64,000 nt of DNA from Flammeovirga sp. SJP92. Its GTDB lineage: Bacteria > Bacteroidota > Bacteroidia > Cytophagales > Flammeovirgaceae. Below, piece by piece: positions 1-10,738 of this stretch. The stretch lies in NCBI RefSeq assembly GCF_001583495.1, contig NZ_LQAQ01000042.1, forward strand, positions 124,001-188,000. The letters run 5' to 3'. The number at the start of each line of letters is the position of its first letter. Position 1 is the first letter of the stretch. The notes under the pieces are model-generated. The model worked only from the letters and a program-made list of their open reading frames with translations. It made no database searches and had not been told where the DNA came from. The translations under genes were made by a program, and so were the position numbers.

Positions 1-488
1 ATGAAGGTTATTCTCCAGGTGGTATTGCTATCTATGTTGAATGTTCTACTGACAATACAAGGAGAACAGTACAGCAGGTGAAAAGCTACTTTGCAAAATT
101 GGGTGGATCTCTAGCAAAAAATGGTTCGTTGGAATTTTTGTTTGACCGTAAAGGTGTTTTTGTTGTCAATAAAACAGAAGAACTTGATATTGAAGAGCTT
201 GAGTTGGAGTTGATTGATGCTGGAGCAGAAGATTTTGAAGTAGAAGAAGAGTTTGTAACTATCTTCTCTCAAATGGAAGATTTTGGTGCAGTAAACAAAA
301 AGCTAGAAGAGTTGGGTGTTGAAGTATCAAGTGCTAACCTTCAAAGAATTCCTCATGCTACCAAAGAAGTAGATGATGAAACGCTTGAAACTGTGATGAA
401 ATTGATTGACAGATTGGAAGATGATGACGATGTTCAGAATGTATTCCATGATTTAGAGATCACAGATGCTCAAGCAGAGAAATTGTAA
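1..488 (+). CDS. yebC: YebC/PmpR family DNA-binding regulator, 5' end missing
   Basis: This is the C-terminal part of a YebC/TACO1-family protein. The reading frame is open from base 3, so about 161 residues are visible and the N-terminus lies before the window. The segment opens with EGYSPGGIAIYVE and TDN-RRT, the conserved YebC core. A KLGGSLAKNGSLEFLFDRKG block follows, then an acidic C-terminal domain (EELELELIDAGAEDFEVEEE). Family members are cytosolic. They act as transcriptional regulators or, in recent work on the family, help ribosomes translate difficult (proline-rich) stretches. An ATG at 78 lies inside the conserved core and is not the real start. A hairpin terminator follows directly. 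The family call is secure; the regulatory versus translational role is not decided by sequence. Confidence 0.95.
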   Translation, partial: EGYSPGGIAIYVECSTDNTRRTVQQVKSYFAKLGGSLAKNGSLEFLFDRKGVFVVNKTEELDIEELELELIDAGAEDFEVEEEFVTIFSQMEDFGAVNKKLEELGVEVSSANLQRIPHATKEVDDETLETVMKLIDRLEDDDDVQNVFHDLEITDAQAEKL

Positions 489-565
489 TGTTTTTCAAAG
501 TACTGATTTAGTTCATCTCTTAAACTAGAGAAAATATATTTTTGAGTTTTCCTCAAATTCTAGCG

Positions 566-597
566 AAAGCCCATGACAAATGTTGTGGGCTTTTATC
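566..597 (+). terminator. Rho-independent terminator of yebC
   Basis: AAAGCCCA (566-573) pairs with TGGGCTTT (586-593) around a 12-nt loop, followed by a T-rich tail. It lies 78 bp after the yebC stop. Confidence 0.75.
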
Positions 598-1507
598 GTT
601 TTTAGCCTTGCTTAATTAGTGTTTTTTAAAAACAATTATTCTGTCTGAAAGTTATAACACTTGTGCTTACAAGAATTTGTTATTATGGTACATATTGTAG
701 AAATCATGTAAATGAATAAATAATTATTGTAAGATGTTATAGGGTTCGTTAATTCGTGTATGTAACATTGTGTAATATGTATTATTTGTTCGTTAAAATG
801 GGTTTTTTAAGGGTTTTAAGTTGCAGATAATGAGATTGATGTACTCTTTTTTGTTGATTGAATCGATTGATAAGTTCAACTTTTATTAAAAAATATTTAG
901 AAATACTTTAATAATTCAAAAAAAAACAGGATTATTGTAATTACTAGAATTTAGAGAAAATAAAAAATTAAGTTTCAACAGTATAACTAATCTATGTAAT
1001 TTATGATTGGTTTTGATAAATTAACCCACTGTAATTATATACAATAACCAAGGAGTTTTTGGACTTCTACTATTTGAAAGATTTCTATTGACTGCTGAAA
1101 ACATCAATAGGTCTTCATTCTACATTAAGCTTTTGTGAGGAAGCTTTGTTTACTATGTTAATTAACCTATTTCTAAAATATTATGTGATGTATTTCTGTT
1201 TTCAAATTTAAATCAGGTATAAAAGAAGACATGTACATTTGTTCTGTGCAATTGTGTAAATTTCTGTTTATGATTCAACTCAATATTTAATGTTTGTCTT
1301 CTAAAGTACAGTATTCTTTACAACGAATAATCCCATTGAAAAATACTAATTATTATAGTTTCAAAATAAACCTTTAGGAGTGCTTTGAAAGCTTCATAAT
1401 ATACCAGCTATGGTTCTTTCCAACACTCTAACGACCACAAACATCTATCACAAAACTTATAATTTCAAAATGCTAGTTTTGTTTTGATAGTTCTACACTA
1501 AATAAAT
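598..1507. other. Long gene-free leader before the giant surface protein
   Basis: About 0.9 kb of very AT-rich sequence with no convincing ORF on either strand. It holds small inverted repeats: CTATTGA (1085-1091) with TCAATAG (1104-1110), and CAAAACT (1451-1457) with AGTTTTG (1475-1481). The second pair ends 26 bp before the next start codon. It probably contains the promoter and a long 5' leader of the gene at 1508. I could not assign a promoter with confidence. Confidence 0.5.
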
Positions 1508-4500
1508 ATGCGACAGATTACCATTCTCAATTACTGCTTTAAACACCCCAAAAGTGTTATACCTCTATTATTATTCTTGATAACAACCTTTGAAATCTAC
1601 GGCCAAAATGACATTCCAACAGATGGTTTAGAATTATGGTTAAAGGCAGATCAAATTACCGCCTCGGATTATACTGATATTGGAGGAGGAGTTTTAAGAT
1701 TAGATAAATGGGTTGATCAGTCCGGTAACGGCTATTATGTTAATAATGACAACAGCGAAAACGGCATTATCTACCAAACTGGACAAGTTAATTCATTGCC
1801 TGCTGTACTATTTCCTTCTACAGCTCATGAAGGACTTATTTTAAAAAATTCTTCTGATAACACTGTAGAATTGCTATTAGAGAATTATGAAGTTTTTATT
1901 GTGCTAAAAGCAAATGCAACTACAGGAAATGTAGGTTTTTACGCCGGAGGTAATGCAACAAGGTCTTTATATGGCAAATGGAACGGTGCACAATTTTACT
2001 TTAGAGGACCAGATAATAACCTTGCAAATACTGATAATGCCCCTTGGCCAATCAGTGATAATTGGGGCTTGATTTCCTTCCAAAGAAATACAACTGATCA
2101 AACAAGTTATACATCCAATGGTGGTTTACTCACGAGTTTACCCAACAATACATCCAATACAGATACGCACAAATTTGGTAGTGTAGGTGGTGCAAATCAA
2201 TCCACCACATTAGGATGGGACGGCTATATAGCAGAAGTTATTGTTTATAATAAAACGGCTGCTGGAGGAACTGATTTAGATCCTGTAACAAGATTAAGAG
2301 TCAATGATTATTTGACCAATAAGTATGGTTTTACACACGCTGAATTTTCGGATACCGACGAGCTTTTTAACAACAACACTACACCCAACCAGAATATGGT
2401 TGTTTATGGTAATGATGGAGGAAATTATACACCAGACAGAGTCAATCCATCGACTTCACTTGGAGTGGGTATTTCAGCAACTTCTGATGGAGATTATATC
2501 ATATTAGGAGAAACTAACGAAGGCGGTTTAACTTTTGATTATGCACCGAATGATTCACGTATTTGGGCTAAGAAGTTTTACCTGCAGAAAAACGGTAACC
2601 TTACTGTGAATTTGAATTTCAATGTTCAAAATTATGAGGGTAAACCAAATGATTATGACACGGGAAGTGGGCCAGAAAGGACAGAGGCAGATTATTATTT
2701 AGTTTACTCCTCTGATAATAGTTCTACTTATACTGTTGTTCCTGGACCAACAGTTTCTTTCATTGGATCCAATATTGTTTCAGTTTCGATAACTGATGCT
2801 CAATATGATATTAACGGAGATGGTTTTTATACTTTGGCTTCAACTGCACCTGATGCTTTTTATACCAAAAGTACAGGGAATTGGACAGATACAGATATTT
2901 GGACTAAAAACCCATCAGGATTTGCAGATGGGACAAATACATATCCATCTGCTACAGATGATGTATTTATTCTAGCAGGTGGAGTAATTACTTTAAATTC
3001 TAGTAATATATCAGCAGGTATTTTAGAAGTTAATCAAGGGGGGACATTAGTTGTTGGAAGTACAACTGGTCATAACTTTTTAGAAGTAAAAGGTAAAGGA
3101 ACCATAAAAGTAGATGGAGATAATTTCCCTTCCCCAGGTAGTGCTACTGCAGTTGGAGGTTTCTTAACAGCAGATGGTGGAACAGTAGAGTTCAATGGAA
3201 CAGGAACAGTATTGACCAACAACTACGCCTATCATAATGTGAACGTCGAGATGGACAATGCAAGTGATGAGTTGATTATAGCAACAGACTTAACACTGAC
3301 GGATTCACTAAAATTGTCAAAAGGAAAAGTGACGATAGGAACAAGTGACAATTCGAATCAAGCAATTGATCTAAACGTTACGGGAAATGTAAGAGTGCTG
3401 TCAGAAGCAACTTTAGGCGTCGGTACCGATGATGTTATTCATAATATTGTATTGAAAGGTAGTCTTTTTAATACAGGTGAAATAGCATTGACTAATAGAG
3501 CAGACATCAAAGATTCCTTCACGTTTGGTTCACCCGGCTACCTTACTGAGTTAGAAACCTATTTTTCTAATAATCTTTCAGGTGAATATGCCATTATCAC
3601 TTTTGATGCAGATCAGAAAGATCAAGATATGGTGTGTAATGGTTCTACAATTCTTTATCAAATTGTAGTAGATAAGGGAGCTTCGGATTACTATAATCTC
3701 AATATTAGTGCAGATACGGAGGGACGGTTTGAAATGTATGGTTACAATACACACAGTAATGGAAGTACAGGAGGCACAGACGGATCCATGACCACTAGCA
3801 ATGGTATGTTTGTAATGAAATATGGGACAATTCATTTTGGAAACAATATTTATATTCCAAGTTATGCCAATACAACAGGAAATTATGATTTAGGTTTTGG
3901 TTGTAGATTATGGGTAGATGATGGTGCAGATGTAAACTTTGGCCCTGTCAATGCCCTGACAGTGTATGGTAATGTATTGGTGACTGGAGGTAGATTGAAT
4001 ATTGGTTTAAATAGTGATGGTACAAGTAATGGTAGACAAAATAGTATCACATTAAGGGAGAAAGGCTTCTTAGTACAAGAAGGAGGAAATGTATTTTTAA
4101 ATCAAATAAAAACGTCTATTCTAGGAGAAGATCACCAAGGTTCTGTAACCATGTCAGGTGGTGAGATGACTATCTATGGTTATGTTCCAAGTAGCGATGT
4201 AGCCGCGTTATCTTTGCCTTATAATACCAATTCATTTAATATGTCTGGAGGTACAATTACAATTCATAACCAGGATAGTGATATGAACTTACTGACAAAA
4301 TTTGCAATGGACGACGGTTTTTATAGTATCACTGGCGGTGAGATTATTTTTGATATCAACACTGATAGAGATGTTAGTTTTGTCTCATCAATACCTTTCT
4401 ATAATTTGACTGTTACTACTGATTTCCCTGCAAGAAACGTCACACTTTCTGATGGAGTAGGATCATTTGGTGATCCAATTTCTAATGATGGAGATTTAAA

Positions 4501-7500
4501 AGTACTCAATCACCTTGTAGTAGAGGAAAATAGTAATGTTCAGGTAGGGAATTTTGATGTTACGATCAGTGGAGATCTTACTTTATACAATGACGCCCAA
4601 TTGAATATAGGGAGTAGTAATACATTAACTTTCAATGGTGATGGACTAAGCCATTATCTTGATGTCAGAGATACAGATACACCATACAGTGTCAATAATT
4701 TGGTCATAGATTTGCCCAATTCTTCAGACATTTTTAAACTCAGAGATTTTAGTGATAATTCGTCGGTAGGTGATACAAGACTTAAAGTGTTAACTTCTTT
4801 ATCCCTGACTCAAGGAACATTCGATTATTCAAAGTTTGTAATAGAAGTGGAGGGTGATTTAGATTTTCAAGGTAGAATTGGAGCGTCTAACGCATTAGGT
4901 CATATCAAGCTCAACAATTCATCAGGTAGTACTCAAAATATTACAGCAAGTTATGAGTTAGTAGAAGAGCAAATTGCTGATACAACCAATGTTGGAATTA
5001 CACATCTTTGGTTGAATAATACAGATGGTTTTAATCTTAATAAAAACCTTTACACCACAAAGTTAACCTGGGAAGAAGGAACGATTAAAACTAATGAATA
5101 TGGTGTGGTCATTGGTGCATTGGGAATGAATGATCAAGGCAGTAATGCTATTGGAACCAATAATAAAGTGATATTAGGAACAGGAAACTCTTCAGATGGA
5201 GGTTTGTCTTATTTTATTCATTCTAATGGAACGTACAACTATCCATTAGCCTCTGAATTTGATACACCTGTTGTTGGGTCTTATAAATATACACCCGCTT
5301 CCATTACAACAAGCGGAGTCTCAGAACAAGGTTTTATACAGTTGGCCATTAATAATGGAAGTTTGGTAGAGTTTGCAACTGACCCTGATGATGCGTCTAA
5401 CATTCTGGATTATTATTGGCGATCTAATGTATATGAGTATACAAGCGATGCCAATAAGCCTGATATTACGTTGACTTTTAATTATAATGATGAGGATTTG
5501 ATAGGCACTGAATCAGATTACGTTGCTGGACGTATTTTATTGGAAGGTGATTATTCAAGGTCGGTTTTAGGTACAGTGACGGAAGCTTCAAATACCATTA
5601 ATTTTTCTACTGCTTCTAAACCAAATAGAGGTATGTATTCAGCTGGAGATACGGATCAGTTTACTGGGCAAATACAAGTTTATTACTCTTTTAGAGGAAC
5701 AGGAGCAGATGGTAATGACGTTTCTAATATTGCATTTTGGAATGAAAATCAACGTTGGACAACCAATGCAGATTGGAAAACAACAGGACCAGGTACAGTA
5801 GCTCAAAATTCTGGTGAGCCTGGAAAAGGTGATATTGCAGTCATCGGTTTTGGTTCTTGGAATGGTTCCAATTATGTGAATGGAGCAGGTCATAGAGTCA
5901 GGTTGAATGGTATAACAAGAGAGGTGGCGTTACTACGTTTTGAGGAAGGTGATGAATCAAGTACTTTTTATGTGGAAGAGAATAGTAATGGATTACCAGA
6001 AGTAAGGATTCAGAATAATTCAGAGTTAACCGCTGAAGTGGTAGAAGATATTGGTAGATTTAGAATTTTTGGAGGTACTGATACGGATGGTACCGATAGA
6101 GGTGTTCTGAATGGAAATGACATGAATGATTTCCTAAGTGAAGAAAAAAGTGAGTTGATGATTCAAAACCAATCAGGCAACAATGGAGGTAACCCTTTTA
6201 ATGATTTTGTGATTCCTATTTTTCCAAAATATCCTACATTACGCCTTTATGGCGGTTCAACAGGAGGTGAGTATGTTTTTGACGATGCTATTACCGAAGC
6301 TGTGCAAATCAAAAGAATGCTTGTAGAAGGTCTTGTATTGAGATTGGATAAAAGCCTTGATGTTGAAGGAACTATTAATATTGGAGGTTTTCAAGAGGGG
6401 AATCTAATTTTTGATGCCTCAACAGCTATTCAGGTGACTTGCCAGAATATAAAAATGGAAAACATCTATTCTGCTTCAAACTCTGCTGAAAATAAAATAT
6501 TAACAGAAGGCACTGATGATGTTGAACATCGATTGATTGTAAAGGAAGGTATATCAGTAGAAGAAATCACTGCCGGAGATCAGAATAATATAGAATTTGA
6601 CCTTTACAATGGAGCAACAGGAAACCGTGTAATTTTAGAATTAAGAGGAGAAGATAATGGAAGGTTCATTAACTTTTATCCATCAGAAGTGATTCCAGAC
6701 TTATATAAAATTGTTATGAATAAAGGGGCATCTCAAACGCCTACATTCACAATGAGTACCAACTTCACATTGCCTTCTAGTACAACCGAGGAGTTAATTA
6801 CACTTTCAAACGGTACATTAATTCTTGACAATAGTTCAATTAATATTACTCCTTTTGCTGTGCCAAGTTCTTCTTGGAATCTAGCATCAACTGCTGGATT
6901 GACTTTAAATCAAGGGATTGTAAACGTGGAAGGAGATGAAGCGAATTTATTATTAGGTGGAAAATTAATGGTATCTGGTGGTACTTTAAACTTGTCAAAT
7001 TCTGGTCAAGAAAATTCTATTATATACGCTGCGAGTGGAGAAATTGAAATGACAGCTGGGGCAATTAATATAGGTTCTGAGTTAAGAAGAGATTTAGCAG
7101 GGAATGATGCTTCTATCACTTATAAACAGTCGGGAGGTGTATTTAGTGCAGGCTTGATAGGAAATCCTAATAGTGCAACAAGAGGAACATTTGAGGTAGT
7201 TGGTAGTTCATCAACATTTGATTTTAATGGAGGTGAAATCATTGTATCCTCAGGGAAAGTTACGATAAACGCTGCGTCTTCTTCAGTTAGTGAAAGTGCC
7301 GAACTTAAATTAGGAAATAATATTACAACAGAATCTATAGATGCAGAATTGGCTAATGAAGTAGGGAAATTAGAATTGATCAATGATGTGACTGTAGAGG
7401 TAGTGATCAACGATGTTCAATTATCTGGAGACCTAGAAATTCCAGCGTCAGCTACTTTGAATTTCAATGGTAAGAACCTTTCAATCAAAGGAAGTATTAC

Positions 7501-10500
7501 CAATAATGGTACAGTTGAGGCAACTTCTACTACTTTAAACTTAATCAGTTCAGATGATCAATCTATAGGAGGAACCAATGCTATCACAACTCAAAATATG
7601 GTAGTTTTCACAGATGGTTCAACAGTCAATATGAATGCTGATATTAATATTACTGAGGATTTGACAATTTCTTCGGGGATTCTAGCTGATAATGCTCAGA
7701 CTATCTATGTAGGAGGTGATTTATCAGTGGTTGGTACGCATTCTACTACAAGTACGGGTAGAATAAAACTGAATGGATCTTCCTCTCAAGATATGAATAT
7801 TACAGGTAGCTTAGGACGCCTTGAAATTGATAATGTGGCCGGTATCAATTTAACCAACAGTTTGAATTTGGTGGCCGATGAAATAGTATTTACCAATGGT
7901 GTACTCAACATAGATCAATTCAGTTTGAACTTAGGAACGAATGTAATTCTTACTGCGACCACAGCTTTTGATGAAAATAATATGATTCAGCTGAGTGGAA
8001 GTAATAGTGCACAAGGTGTAAAGATTACATTGCCAAGTACGGAGATTGTAAGTGAGAAACTGTTGCCGATTGGGTATTCAGGAATTTATGCTCCGATAGG
8101 GATCATTGGTGATTATAATGAAGCTGAGTTAATTGTAAAACCTATCAATACGAGGCATACAGTTGCAGAAAATCAAGGAGACAATAATGAGGCATTGAAT
8201 CAATATTGGAGATTAGAATTCTCAAAAGCCGATGTGACAGTACCTGGAGATAGATATATTTCGATTTATTACAGTGATATTAATATCAATGGTACAGAAG
8301 CTGATTACATAGGTATTATCATCAATGATGCAGCTGAAATACAAAAGAACGTGCAGAAAACGTTAGATGTAGCAAACAATAGAATTGATATTGATTTGGC
8401 ATCGAGTTTAGTGACAGGAGATTATTTTGCTGGAGATGTACTTTCTACTCCAGATGATATCATTCGTTATAGATTAGCCTCAGGCATTACGGATGCGGTA
8501 CTGAATGATGTTTCTACAGATAAGTGGGAAATTTCTAAAGACAATGGTTCAACTTATTCAAAGTTAGAAAATGAAGCTTCACCTTCATTAACTTCAGGAA
8601 CTATTATTGAAGTTCCGTTAGGTACAAACCTTACGACAACCACAGATGGAACTTTAGGTTTTAAAACTTATTATAAAGCCATTATTGAAGGTACCTTTAT
8701 TATAGAGGTGAACGATAGACAGATTAATTTTGATGCTGTAGAAGGTGCTGGAACAGTAAAGTATTTTGTCAATAATGATAAAGTAGGACAGATGCCAAAT
8801 GCTAATTGGGAGTCGTTCTATAATTCCGGTGGATCTATCATTGTGGAAGGAAATGCCAGCAATGCGACCTTAAGTTTAAATGCTCCTTTAAATAATAATA
8901 AACTGACGATCGGTGGATTATCCTTGATAGGGACAAGTACGGGGCAAGTTTGGGAAATTCCTGTAGGAAATGGTTTGAATATGCCTGCTGGTCAGCTGTC
9001 TGTTGATAATGTAGAATTTGATCTTTCAACATCTTCAGATATCAATACAATAGAAATCATCAATACAGGTAAATTAACGGTTACCTCCACTACAACTGTA
9101 AATGGCAACGTTAATGTGGATGTAGGTGATGCAAATGATGGAGTAGGAGCAACGCTTAATATCTCATCTAGTACAATGGTAATCAAAGGAGATTTAACCG
9201 TTGATACTGATGGAGGATTATCTATGGTAAACTCTAATCTTGATGCTGAAAATAACATTACATTCAATTCAGGCTCAACGATAGCCCTTTCAACAGGAGC
9301 TAAATTGGCCGTAGGAGGTAATTTTACAGATAACGGAACGACCACTGCGACCTTTACAGGTTCTACTTTATCCTTTAATGGAGCTTCTGGAAATCAAACT
9401 TTCACAGGGACTTTTACCTCAGGTAAAGCCATTAATAACCTTGAAATAAATAAAGCAAGTGGAGAGGTGATTTTAGCAGGAGGTAATACCAAAGAAGTCA
9501 CGAATCTTACTTTAAATTCAGCATTGAATAATTCAGGGAACGATGATGGTTCATTGCTAATTCTAGGAAATTCTATTTCAGGAAGTTCATATGTTTCTGG
9601 TCCTCTTTCTAAAAAACTTGATGTGAATGACAGCTTTATTTTCCCTGTTGGATCAGGAGGTGCACTCAGAACATTAGCCTTAATTTATACCGAAAATGTA
9701 CTAGACGAAGGTGATAGTGAAAAAACATGGACGGTAGAGTATGGTAGTTTGTTACGCCCGGTTGGAGATGATAATATTGATGATGCCTCAGGAATAGCCA
9801 ATGTTTCAGAGGAGTATCAATGGAGAGTGACAGATATTGATGAAGGTGGTAATGCAACAACAAAAAAGAGTAAAGCAGAGATTTATGCATATTACAGTGG
9901 TTTAGGCAAAGACCCTAACTATATTTTGGCCATTTGGGATGACCTTGATTTTGGAACACCTGAATGGAAAAAAGCAGGAGATCCACTACATAACGCTGAA
10001 ACGTATTTTGAGACTGAAGATGTTTCTTTTAGTGAGAAATTCCTTGCTATTGCAGCCGTAGATGAAACAACAGAATTACCAGTGGAGCTTATTGAGTTTA
10101 ATGCGTATGCTGAGGAAGAGCAAGTGCGATTAGATTGGTCAACGGCTTCTGAAGAGAACAATGATGAGTTTGAAGTACAACGTTCATTAGAGGGCAAAAG
10201 CTGGAATTCAATAGGTCTGATTCAAGGTGCAGGTAATTCCAATGTACGTTTGGATTATGAGTTTTTTGATACTAACCCTGTGATGAATCAAATCACATAT
10301 TACCGTTTAATTCAACGTGATTTTGATGGGACGGAAACAGTTTATGAGCCTGTTCAAGTTTATATGGAAGGAAAAACATCTGTTGCAGATATAGCTGTTT
10401 ACCCAAATCCTACCCAAGGTGAGAAAGTCAATCTATTATTGAAATCTTGGACTGGAGAAGTTGAAATAGGACTTTTTAATACATTAGGATACAAAGTCTT

Positions 10501-10630
10501 AGAAGAAACTTGGACGTATGAAGATAGTCAATTAACAGAATTAGAAGTAAATAATCTACCTAGAGGAGTTTATCTTTTAAGATTAAAATCAGGAAAAACA
10601 ATTAAATCAAAAAGAGTAATTATCGAATAA
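1508..10630 (+). CDS. Giant T9SS-exported surface protein (LamG-like, beta-helical repeats, C-terminal sorting domain)
   Basis: A 3,040-residue secreted protein. Residues 1-32 are a signal peptide (hydrophobic LLLFLITTF core, ending near YGQ). Residues about 35-250 resemble a LamG/concanavalin-like domain (GLELWLKAD, WVDQSGNG). Residues about 290-440 resemble the segment often found after it in Bacteroidota adhesins. A long region of beta-rich repeats follows, with recurring G-x-L-x-V-x-G-x-L and NxGxIxxxS patterns typical of beta-helix/adhesin folds. Two modules open with a similar W-containing motif (TGNWTDTDIW near 455; NQRWTTNADW near 1415). A Fn3-like domain (PVELIEFNAYAEE, VRLDWSTASEENN) lies at about 2857-2955. 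The last 80 residues are a type-A T9SS sorting domain (AVYPNPTQGEKV, PRGVYLLRLKSGK). It probably acts in adhesion or polymer binding at the cell surface; no catalytic motif was recognised. It is monocistronic, with its own terminator. Confidence 0.9.
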   Translation: MRQITILNYCFKHPKSVIPLLLFLITTFEIYGQNDIPTDGLELWLKADQITASDYTDIGGGVLRLDKWVDQSGNGYYVNNDNSENGIIYQTGQVNSLPAVLFPSTAHEGLILKNSSDNTVELLLENYEVFIVLKANATTGNVGFYAGGNATRSLYGKWNGAQFYFRGPDNNLANTDNAPWPISDNWGLISFQRNTTDQTSYTSNGGLLTSLPNNTSNTDTHKFGSVGGANQSTTLGWDGYIAEVIVYNKTAAGGTDLDPVTRLRVNDYLTNKYGFTHAEFSDTDELFNNNTTPNQNMVVYGNDGGNYTPDRVNPSTSLGVGISATSDGDYIILGETNEGGLTFDYAPNDSRIWAKKFYLQKNGNLTVNLNFNVQNYEGKPNDYDTGSGPERTEADYYLVYSSDNSSTYTVVPGPTVSFIGSNIVSVSITDAQYDINGDGFYTLASTAPDAFYTKSTGNWTDTDIWTKNPSGFADGTNTYPSATDDVFILAGGVITLNSSNISAGILEVNQGGTLVVGSTTGHNFLEVKGKGTIKVDGDNFPSPGSATAVGGFLTADGGTVEFNGTGTVLTNNYAYHNVNVEMDNASDELIIATDLTLTDSLKLSKGKVTIGTSDNSNQAIDLNVTGNVRVLSEATLGVGTDDVIHNIVLKGSLFNTGEIALTNRADIKDSFTFGSPGYLTELETYFSNNLSGEYAIITFDADQKDQDMVCNGSTILYQIVVDKGASDYYNLNISADTEGRFEMYGYNTHSNGSTGGTDGSMTTSNGMFVMKYGTIHFGNNIYIPSYANTTGNYDLGFGCRLWVDDGADVNFGPVNALTVYGNVLVTGGRLNIGLNSDGTSNGRQNSITLREKGFLVQEGGNVFLNQIKTSILGEDHQGSVTMSGGEMTIYGYVPSSDVAALSLPYNTNSFNMSGGTITIHNQDSDMNLLTKFAMDDGFYSITGGEIIFDINTDRDVSFVSSIPFYNLTVTTDFPARNVTLSDGVGSFGDPISNDGDLKVLNHLVVEENSNVQVGNFDVTISGDLTLYNDAQLNIGSSNTLTFNGDGLSHYLDVRDTDTPYSVNNLVIDLPNSSDIFKLRDFSDNSSVGDTRLKVLTSLSLTQGTFDYSKFVIEVEGDLDFQGRIGASNALGHIKLNNSSGSTQNITASYELVEEQIADTTNVGITHLWLNNTDGFNLNKNLYTTKLTWEEGTIKTNEYGVVIGALGMNDQGSNAIGTNNKVILGTGNSSDGGLSYFIHSNGTYNYPLASEFDTPVVGSYKYTPASITTSGVSEQGFIQLAINNGSLVEFATDPDDASNILDYYWRSNVYEYTSDANKPDITLTFNYNDEDLIGTESDYVAGRILLEGDYSRSVLGTVTEASNTINFSTASKPNRGMYSAGDTDQFTGQIQVYYSFRGTGADGNDVSNIAFWNENQRWTTNADWKTTGPGTVAQNSGEPGKGDIAVIGFGSWNGSNYVNGAGHRVRLNGITREVALLRFEEGDESSTFYVEENSNGLPEVRIQNNSELTAEVVEDIGRFRIFGGTDTDGTDRGVLNGNDMNDFLSEEKSELMIQNQSGNNGGNPFNDFVIPIFPKYPTLRLYGGSTGGEYVFDDAITEAVQIKRMLVEGLVLRLDKSLDVEGTINIGGFQEGNLIFDASTAIQVTCQNIKMENIYSASNSAENKILTEGTDDVEHRLIVKEGISVEEITAGDQNNIEFDLYNGATGNRVILELRGEDNGRFINFYPSEVIPDLYKIVMNKGASQTPTFTMSTNFTLPSSTTEELITLSNGTLILDNSSINITPFAVPSSSWNLASTAGLTLNQGIVNVEGDEANLLLGGKLMVSGGTLNLSNSGQENSIIYAASGEIEMTAGAINIGSELRRDLAGNDASITYKQSGGVFSAGLIGNPNSATRGTFEVVGSSSTFDFNGGEIIVSSGKVTINAASSSVSESAELKLGNNITTESIDAELANEVGKLELINDVTVEVVINDVQLSGDLEIPASATLNFNGKNLSIKGSITNNGTVEATSTTLNLISSDDQSIGGTNAITTQNMVVFTDGSTVNMNADINITEDLTISSGILADNAQTIYVGGDLSVVGTHSTTSTGRIKLNGSSSQDMNITGSLGRLEIDNVAGINLTNSLNLVADEIVFTNGVLNIDQFSLNLGTNVILTATTAFDENNMIQLSGSNSAQGVKITLPSTEIVSEKLLPIGYSGIYAPIGIIGDYNEAELIVKPINTRHTVAENQGDNNEALNQYWRLEFSKADVTVPGDRYISIYYSDININGTEADYIGIIINDAAEIQKNVQKTLDVANNRIDIDLASSLVTGDYFAGDVLSTPDDIIRYRLASGITDAVLNDVSTDKWEISKDNGSTYSKLENEASPSLTSGTIIEVPLGTNLTTTTDGTLGFKTYYKAIIEGTFIIEVNDRQINFDAVEGAGTVKYFVNNDKVGQMPNANWESFYNSGGSIIVEGNASNATLSLNAPLNNNKLTIGGLSLIGTSTGQVWEIPVGNGLNMPAGQLSVDNVEFDLSTSSDINTIEIINTGKLTVTSTTTVNGNVNVDVGDANDGVGATLNISSSTMVIKGDLTVDTDGGLSMVNSNLDAENNITFNSGSTIALSTGAKLAVGGNFTDNGTTTATFTGSTLSFNGASGNQTFTGTFTSGKAINNLEINKASGEVILAGGNTKEVTNLTLNSALNNSGNDDGSLLILGNSISGSSYVSGPLSKKLDVNDSFIFPVGSGGALRTLALIYTENVLDEGDSEKTWTVEYGSLLRPVGDDNIDDASGIANVSEEYQWRVTDIDEGGNATTKKSKAEIYAYYSGLGKDPNYILAIWDDLDFGTPEWKKAGDPLHNAETYFETEDVSFSEKFLAIAAVDETTELPVELIEFNAYAEEEQVRLDWSTASEENNDEFEVQRSLEGKSWNSIGLIQGAGNSNVRLDYEFFDTNPVMNQITYYRLIQRDFDGTETVYEPVQVYMEGKTSVADIAVYPNPTQGEKVNLLLKSWTGEVEIGLFNTLGYKVLEETWTYEDSQLTELEVNNLPRGVYLLRLKSGKTIKSKRVIIE

Positions 10631-10650
10631 TAAGACCATTTAGTTTCAGA

Positions 10651-10689
10651 AACACCTTGTACATTTTATATTTGGCAAGGTGTTTTTTT
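10651..10689 (+). terminator. Terminator of the giant surface protein gene
   Basis: AACACCTTG (10651-10659) pairs with CAAGGTGTT (10676-10684), followed by a run of T. Confidence 0.85.
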
Positions 10690-10738
10690 ATATCCTCTAT
10701 TTTTATCGAACTCATAATCATCATTAAGATTATCATCC

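Noticed and set aside
3578-10197. Several antisense ORFs within the giant surface protein
   Set aside because: They are in the opposite strand of a continuous, well-supported gene with a signal peptide and sorting domain.
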